This document shows positions 57,483-64,000 of a stretch of DNA of 64,000 bases, in pieces; the first letter of the stretch is position 1; every line of letters begins with the position of its first letter. This DNA is from Phocoena phocoena (Eukaryota; Chordata; Mammalia; Artiodactyla; Phocoenidae). A model generated the notes under the pieces. It saw only the letters and a list, made by a program, of their open reading frames with translations, was not told the origin of the DNA and ran no database searches. The DNA is taken from the NCBI RefSeq assembly GCF_963924675.1, contig NC_089232.1:38587159-38651158 (forward strand), written 5' to 3'. A program made the translations under genes and the position numbers.

Positions 57483-57668
57483 GGGTGTTAGTGTTAAATG
57501 GGTACAGAGTTACTGTTCAAGAAGATGAAAAAGTTCTGAAGGTAGATGGTGGGGATGGTCTCACAATAATGTGAATGCATTTAATTCCACTGAACTGACT
57601 GTACAATTAAAAGCGGTTAGAATGGTAACATTTATATATTTTACCACAATAAGAAAAATAATCCTGCA
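57483..57668 (+). mobile_element. Old L1 3' end
   Basis: 'aaatgggtacagagttactg', 'gatggtggggatggtctcac' and 'tatattttaccacaataaga' are the classic old L1 3' terminus. Confidence 0.85.
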
Positions 57669-57754
57669 AGTGAATCTCCCAGTCTTTTTTTCCTAGGGAA
57701 TTTAAACTAACAGCCTCCGTGAGTATGGCAAAGATTGCTAGCTTCCACCAATAT

Positions 57755-58085
57755 TCATTCTTTTTCTCCTTTATTATTGGAACTCAGCCTGAGACAGCAA
57801 GCTGTCTTGCAGCTGGCCATGGGATGTGAGACATGTGACTAAGTTTGGCCAATTGGATGTGAGAAGTGATATGTGTCACTTCCTGTTAATTCTCTTAAAG
57901 TAGTAGGCATGCCCTCCACTCATCTCTGCTTCCTTCTTGCTGGCTGGGATGCAGATGTGATGGCAGGAGCTGGAGCCAGAGAGGAAGCCCTACCAACCCT
58001 AGACTATCTCTGGCTGTTATTTGAGATAGAAATAAATTCCTATATTGTTTAAGCCACTGAATTTAAGGTATCTTTGTTATACCAG
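57755..58085 (+). repeat. LTR-like repeat, family uncertain
   Basis: 'tttggccaattggatgtgag', 'ttcttgctggctgggatgca' and 'ttgtttaagccactgaattt' recall an LTR with AATAAA near 58031. Confidence 0.5.
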
Positions 58086-58279
58086 CTCAGTGTGTATCCT
58101 CACACTTTGGATGACTCCAAGATCAATTTCTCTAACCCTAACAACTTTCACAGACAATTCATATTTCACATTTCCAGCTTTGAGATTTGGCAAGCCCACA
58201 CCATAATATATCCTAATGCTTTCTAAATCTTGTTTCTTATTTTTGATAATACCACAATTCTCCTACCTATGAAGAAAGA

Positions 58280-58480
58280 GCCCTAAACATTCACACAGTG
58301 GAATATCATTCAGCCGTTAAAAAAGGAGGAGGAAACCTAAGATATACTGATATGGAGCAATCAGCAAGATCTACTGAGTGAAGAAAGCCAGAATTACAGT
58401 GTCTATAATATAACACTACTTATATTAGAAAAACAAAGTATATATACATATGTAAATTTTTGTATGTGCATAGAATATCT
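58280..58480 (+). mobile_element. Old L1 3' fragment
   Basis: 'cagtggaatatcattcagcc' and 'gagtgaagaaagccagaatt' fit the L1 ORF2 end and UTR. Confidence 0.65.
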
Positions 58481-58483
58481 TGG

Positions 58484-59065
58484 GAAGGATAACCAAAGAC
58501 TGAGTCGCTGCCCTAGATAGGACAGCCAGGAGACAAGGTGGCAAAGAAACTAATTTCTTACTGTATACCTGTTTGAACCTTTGAATTGTGTACTGTATGC
58601 AAAGGGCCAGTGGTTCACTATTCATATTCTAATCTGGATAAATTGCACCCCTGGAGCTGTGCTGTGTGTGGCCTGGGCAGCTGTACACATCCATCCTGCT
58701 GTGCGTGTTTTATGTACTAAAAAAAAAAAAAAAAAAAGTTTAAGAAAATATACTTTTGTTCTGTAGCTTGGACAGAACAGCTATTCTCTGAAACCATCTC
58801 AGTTAAAACATCCTAGGATTTCATAGATCTCTGTCTAGACTGTTATTTGCATCTCTGTTACCAACCATCAGAGCTTTTATTATCATTTTAAAAGATTATC
58901 CACTCTTCCTTGGGAACTTCCTTCAGTGCTGAAATGACCAGGCAGCTTTTGCTCCTAAGAATTCCTCAGTAAGAGTGGGGAAACCTCAACACGGAAACAT
59001 GCCTAAGGATTTAACCCCCATCTTTGTCCTTCTCCTAGGATCTGTCAATTATCATTTAATATGGA
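58484..59065. other. No recognised feature apart from an A tract
   Basis: A 19-A run at about 58720-58738 may be a retroposon tail, but no body was recognised. Confidence 0.35.
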
Positions 59066-59069
59066 CTGA

Positions 59070-59575
59070 GAACCTGAAAAATGTCCTTAACGTGTGATCT
59101 TGCAAATTCTGCTTCTTGAATTTCCCACGTTATCCTAAGGAAAGCATCAGAGCTACACACCAAGATGTGTTGTACCAGAACGCTCACTGTGGCTTATTTC
59201 TCTTATCCAAAAACATGGTCACAAACTAAAGAGCCATGAATATGGAACTAGTGAAACCTAGTACAGTTCATTTAGGGAATGGAATTCCAAATCTTGGAAG
59301 AATAACGAAATGGGGAAATGATTACATTATATTGATAAATGAAAAAAGCAAGTTACAAAACAGCAGGTTAGGCATTATCCTTAGACTTTCCCAATTTGGT
59401 TTTTAAAGAAAATTGAATATCTGTATCTGGAAAAGATATTCACCAATATGTTAATACCGCTTTTCTTTGGGAGTTGGGCTTATTATAGATTATTTTAATT
59501 TCCTTTTTTGTGTTTGCCTGTATTTTCCAAAGTTACTACAATTAACCTGTTTTCTCTTATGATTAAAAAAGTGTT
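59070..59575 (+). mobile_element. Old L1 3' relic
   Basis: 'ccacgttatcctaaggaaag', 'tatattgataaatgaaaaaa' and 'ctgtattttccaaagttact' follow an old L1 3' end. Confidence 0.7.
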
Positions 59576-59579
59576 ACCC

Positions 59580-61084
59580 CCACCCAAAGTCAATTTGGGG
59601 GGTTCTATGAGCACTTCAGTTTGCTCCTCATTAGTCCCTGATAGTACTCTGAGGCATGCATATGAATTTTAAATGAGAAACATCAATCTGGGTTATGTAG
59701 AGAATTCCTCCAATTTCTACAAGGAGGAGGTAAGAGGAGAAGGGTGGCAGATGGTAAGGGGAGGATAAAACAGCTTAAATAGCTTTGTTACCTTTGTTAC
59801 AAGTTTTCCTTCCAGGAAGAGTCATTTAATGGTTTTCTAGCTAAATGAGCTATTTTACATTTGTAGAGATGACAAACTTCACTATTCACCAGGACCATAT
59901 GCTTTTTTGATATTCATAAAGGCTTTGAAGTCTAAAATATATGCTGTTTAGGAATGTTAGTCTAGACTAGAGAATAAGAGCTCTCCCGTAAATAATACAG
60001 AAGTACCTTTTTAAATTGGCCTTGGCGAGGGGAAATTTTAAAAATAGAAAATATGGGTCAGAATCAAGTTCTATAACTCAGTACAGTCCTCATAAAAGAT
60101 TTATGGATTTGGTTGAAGGGTTATTTTAGACACGTTTGTGCATAGCGTAAATACAAATTATTTATAATTTTTTTTTAATAATGAAAAAGTGAGTCCTAAG
60201 AAGACCAGCAGGTGGCATAAATAATTTATTTAATCAAAACTGGCAAGATATGTATTGTAAAAGATATCTTCCCTGACCTTTTGCCCATGAAAAAGATTCT
60301 TGAATATTGAGACCAAAATTCCCAATTAAATCATCACTAAAGAAGACTTTACTTAGTTATAAATACAAAAATTGGAATTGCAGGAGAGATGGATCTCATA
60401 GACATCAATTCAAAACTAGGTTATAAGCTGTATGCACAGGCCTATCATTAAGCTGAAACACAAAAGACAGTATGTAATGAGAGCATCTAATCTCGATGCT
60501 CCACCCAGCATGCTTCAGCATCTCTGAGGTGGGAGGAGTGTGCTGATATCAGAGATTTAGGAAAATCATGTTTTCAAAAGCTATGTGGGTGTGTACCTGT
60601 CACAGTAGATTCTGCAACAGCAACAGGAAGCCTTTTCCTTCAAATGCAACTGGAAGATTGGTCTCAACATTCAGTCTTTACTGGGTCCTGGTAAGGCTCC
60701 AAGACACTAACCCATCAGATACCTGTTGGTTGCCTTGGATCTGAAATATTTTCCCCATTTACCAACATCTGATGAAACAGCCGACAGGAAGTGTGTGTCT
60801 TCACTTGCTTTGTACCTGTGCCCGTGGAAATAGCTCCCATCAATAGATGTAGTCCTGCAGGTCTTGACTTTCAGCAGTGTGTAGTGCAGAGGCAGAAGTC
60901 TGTGAGACCAGACGTGTCACCCCTAAGATATCTAGAGCAGCTTCCTGACCTGCAACCCTCAGTGGGAGAGCCAGGGACCACAGACTTCTCATCACGGGTT
61001 AGAATCCAGATATGTGTACCGACTAGAACAAACTGCACCAAACTATTAGTAATAATTTCTCTGGAAGGTGAGTTTATAGGAGAT
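59580..61084. other. Repeat-poor sequence, possible exon at the right end
   Basis: No recognised repeats over about 1.5 kb. A 104-residue open frame at 60791-61105 overlaps a good 5' splice-site motif at 61067-61073, but it has no recognisable domain. Confidence 0.35.
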
Positions 61085-61180
61085 TGTCTATTTTATGCTC
61101 ACTAATATATCTTTAGTGCCTAGTCTTGGGTCTTATACATAGTAGTAGGTGGTAAATAAATACTTGTTGAATGAATAATG
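61085..61180 (+). repeat. L2 3' end
   Basis: 'agtgcctagtcttgggtctt' and 'aataaatacttgttgaatga' match the L2 terminus. Confidence 0.8.
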
Positions 61181-61184
61181 TTTA

Positions 61185-63255
61185 CATTTTTTGAAATGAG
61201 CCTGTTACTTTTGCCATCATAAGGAAAATAAAAGGTTTGCTGGCATTCTCATACTCCAAAGAGGATCATTCTTCTAGAGAATTTTTCCCTAAGTGAAAAC
61301 CTAGTTATTTTTTCTTCCACAGTCTTTATTTGAATGAATTTAATTTTTGAGTGCAAATACATACAAGCTTGACAAAACCCACCTAACTTAAAGAGTGTCT
61401 AAATCAGCTAACCAATTATACAGATCACCAGTGACTCATTTCAGAGACTTTCCAGGTGTCTCTGCTACCTATTTCAATAAACACACACTCCACTATTACC
61501 TTACTGTTTGCTTTCCTGTGGACGCCTTACACACAGCTGCATTTTGAAGCATCACCTCTCATGGTCCTGGTCCCTTCCCCAGGAAGCAATAACGAAAGTC
61601 AGCAGCTTTTTCCCAAGTGAGACACCCACTGGGTTGCTCTGTGCCTTGCAGGCAATTCTTGGCTTGCATCCCAGCTAGGCCAAATATTAACTGGAAGGCA
61701 ATTGGGGTGGAGGGATGTAGAACAAAATTTTCTTTAAAACCATGTGACAAATAATGGCTGGTGTTCAAGTCTACCCCACAAAAGTTGGATTCACACATAA
61801 TATAATTGAAACCATCCAAATTTTGGTGTATAGATATAGAACAGATGTAATATGTATTTGTAGAATGAATGAATACTGATAGTGCTTCTTAGCAAGAGGA
61901 ATTTATAGACTGAGGCCCAATCTTACTCTGCACTGCCCAAGGAGGCACCTTCTCTGCTTCAGTCACCTGGCAGCTTACAAGTTGGCTGTTGGTATTATAA
62001 CTTGGGAGATGCTGTATTGGTGTCTTAGACAAAGATCTTCTGGTTGAAAGTCACTTGAGGGGCCTTACTGTAAGGGCTCCAGCCTGCTGGGGCTCACACC
62101 TGGTGTGGCAGTTTTCAGAGAAGGAAGGTTGTGGGCTGGAAACAGAAGAGGTGTCTATTGTGTTTGGTTTTTTTAGCTTAGATTCATTTAGTCGTAAGGA
62201 ATTGAGATTCACTAAAGTTAAAGGGGATTTATTATAAGGCATGATAACATGTCTCTAGCATTAGTCCCAGAGGAGTCATGCAGAGCTCATTCATATGCTA
62301 TGAATATGCATCTGCACTGTTCTAGCCTCCCTGCAAACTGGCAGGCTTACTGTATTGGGCAGTAGGGTAAGGTCATTGGTTAGCCTGAAGACTGACAAAC
62401 CACCCTGGTGAATGAGCTGTGGCCCAGAAGGACAAGATACAGAATCAGTGGGAACAGATCATAGCTGTCTAGCCATGAGGACTGTGAGGACCCCTTAAAT
62501 ATGTTTAGTATATTTGGGTATCTGGTTTAAGAAACCTGGGTGCATTTCAGGCTACTGTGGACTCAGGACTGACCCTGAATACTATCTAAATGAGGAGAAA
62601 TTTCTCCTTAGGCCATAACACACATATGCACACATATACACTCAGGAAAATATGATGCCTGGTACATTAATGTTGCCCAAGACCCTGACACTAAAGTCCC
62701 ACTCAGGTCTGCCTCTGTGTCAAAGTGCTCAGGATACAAATTATGTCATCATGACCTTAAAAATTGATGGCTATAATGAAGTTTCAGGCAATGTGACAAA
62801 GTAGCATTCTAAGTATGTAAAGCAGTGTAAAATAACCGGTTTGGGCACAGGGAGGGAGGCAGCAGCTAGAGAGAAAGTGTGTCAGGCTTTCTTTGCAACT
62901 GATGTCATACCACATCATCAACAATTCCCAGAAGGACTGGCCTCCCTGCCCCCTCCATTCAACTATCCTTGCCTTTCCTGTGAGCCTTTAGACTATTATC
63001 ATTAACATAAAAAACTTTATATACATTGAATGAATATGCCTTAACTTGTTCAGCAGTATTAACGCTCATAATTTTGACTTCTTTAGCTGTAATTTTCACA
63101 GGGGATGGTTGCATTCTGAAGAGGGAGTAAAGCTCTTGCCCTGGTCCCAGCTGTCCTCATTGAGTCCCTAATATTGCCTGAAGCTGCCACCACTGAAGGA
63201 GTAGGTCGTCAGAAGGAGAACAGCCACATCCTATGTATAAGATGAGCTTAAAAAA
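61185..63255. other. Repeat-poor unique sequence, no gene recognised
   Basis: About 2 kb with no young repeats. Small frames (for example 61559-61819 minus) lack supporting features. Confidence 0.4.
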
Positions 63256-63261
63256 TCACAT

Positions 63262-63690
63262 AGCACTTTCATTCATCCATTCATTAAAAGTCTTGGAATG
63301 GCTGCTATTGCCAGGCACCATGCCAGGCTCTGGGGATATGGCAATGGGTAAATTAGAAAGGGTTTCTGCTCTCAGGGAGCTTGCAACCTGTGCGGGGGTT
63401 GAGGAAGGGGGAGATGAACATCAAACAAATAATCACAAATAATTACTTAAATTACACTGAGAGCTGGGCGATGAAGCACATACTGTAGTGGGCAAGAATT
63501 ACGGGAGAATCAAATTCAGATGGGGAGGGGACTGTGGTCAGGAAGGGCTCTGAGGAAGCAACTTCTCAGCTGAAACTGAAGGAGAAGCTGGAGTTAGCTA
63601 GGGGAAGAACAAGAGGGGAGAGCATTCCGGGTGGAGGGAACAGCAGGTGCCAAAGCCCTGGGACAGCAAAGGGCTAGACACAGTCAGGGA
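63262..63690 (-). repeat. L2 3' relic
   Basis: Inverted L2 from its end: 'ccaggcaccatgccaggctc', 'gagagcattccgggtggagg', 'gcaggtgccaaagccctggg'. Confidence 0.85.
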
Positions 63691-63854
63691 ATTGAATGAA
63701 GACCATGTGTTGTGTACTGAGCAAGAGCAAGAGTGGCTCAGGATGAGGCAGTTACTCAATTCTTGTCTTTTATTTGAAAGTTTATTGTAAGGAATCTAAT
63801 CTGTTGCTTTCCATGGGGACAAAGCAGGAGTGTGTTAAATGGCTCTAACCCTAC

Positions 63855-64000
63855 ACTATCCATATAGGCAGCCACTTATGGCTATAGAACATCTGGCTGA
63901 TCCAAATTGAGATGGGCTGTAAGTATAAAACACACACTGGATTTTGAAGACTTGGTATCAATAATTTTTATATTGATTACATATTGAAACAGTATTTTTG
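63855..64000. mobile_element. hAT-type DNA element, cut by the window edge
   Basis: 'cagccacttatggctataga' and 'tccaaattgagatgggctgt' match the same 'tgctgtcc' element class as 36745-36965. Confidence 0.6.

Overview
This is nuclear DNA from a mammal, most likely a cetacean and probably a toothed whale. At least 26 tRNA-derived SINEs of the CHR type (cetacean/hippo/ruminant group) are present. Most carry the head 'cttccctggtggcgcagtgg' and box B variants of GGTTCGTGCCC or GGTTCGAGCCC. The young L1 copies have the artiodactyl/cetacean 5' and 3' ends. The ruminant repeats BovB and Bov-tA were not seen. Family names are given from memory of consensus sequences, not from a database run.

No protein-coding exon could be identified. 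The open frames are L1 remnants, translated SINEs or chance frames. The one strong gene-like signal is a CpG-rich block at about 4.02-4.76 kb. It has GC boxes, two interferon-response-type (ISRE) elements and a kappaB site, and a good 5' splice site lies just downstream. This looks like the promoter and untranslated first exon of an interferon- or NF-kB-responsive gene whose coding exons lie outside the window, or a divergent/lncRNA promoter.

Layout. 0-4 kb: a solo MaLR LTR, two MIRs and a SINE. 4-4.8 kb: the CpG island. 8.1-14.9 kb: a nearly full-length, dead L1 inserted in an older L1 tail, with a SINE at its 3' junction. 15-24.4 kb: SINEs, a short L1 with clear target-site duplications (TSDs), an ancient L1 5' region, two L1 relics arranged head to head (one split by a MaLR LTR), and a long L2 split by an L1 fragment. 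24.4-34 kb: SINE-rich, with L2 pieces, a hAT relic and a SINE-in-SINE nest. 34.7-36.6 kb: a 1.8 kb 5'-truncated L1 on the minus strand. 37-52.3 kb: L1 3' ends, L2s, SINEs, MER5A, a tandem SINE pair and a 59 bp L1 tail. 52.3-64 kb: no SINEs. It contains an ancient ERVL-like provirus (54.3-57.5 kb) with a leucine-tRNA-type primer binding site and a second LTR nested inside, then mostly single-copy sequence.

The window reads as intergenic or long-intron DNA. Its history can be ordered from nested insertions. No CRISPR array, rRNA gene, functional tRNA gene or previously undescribed multi-gene system was found.
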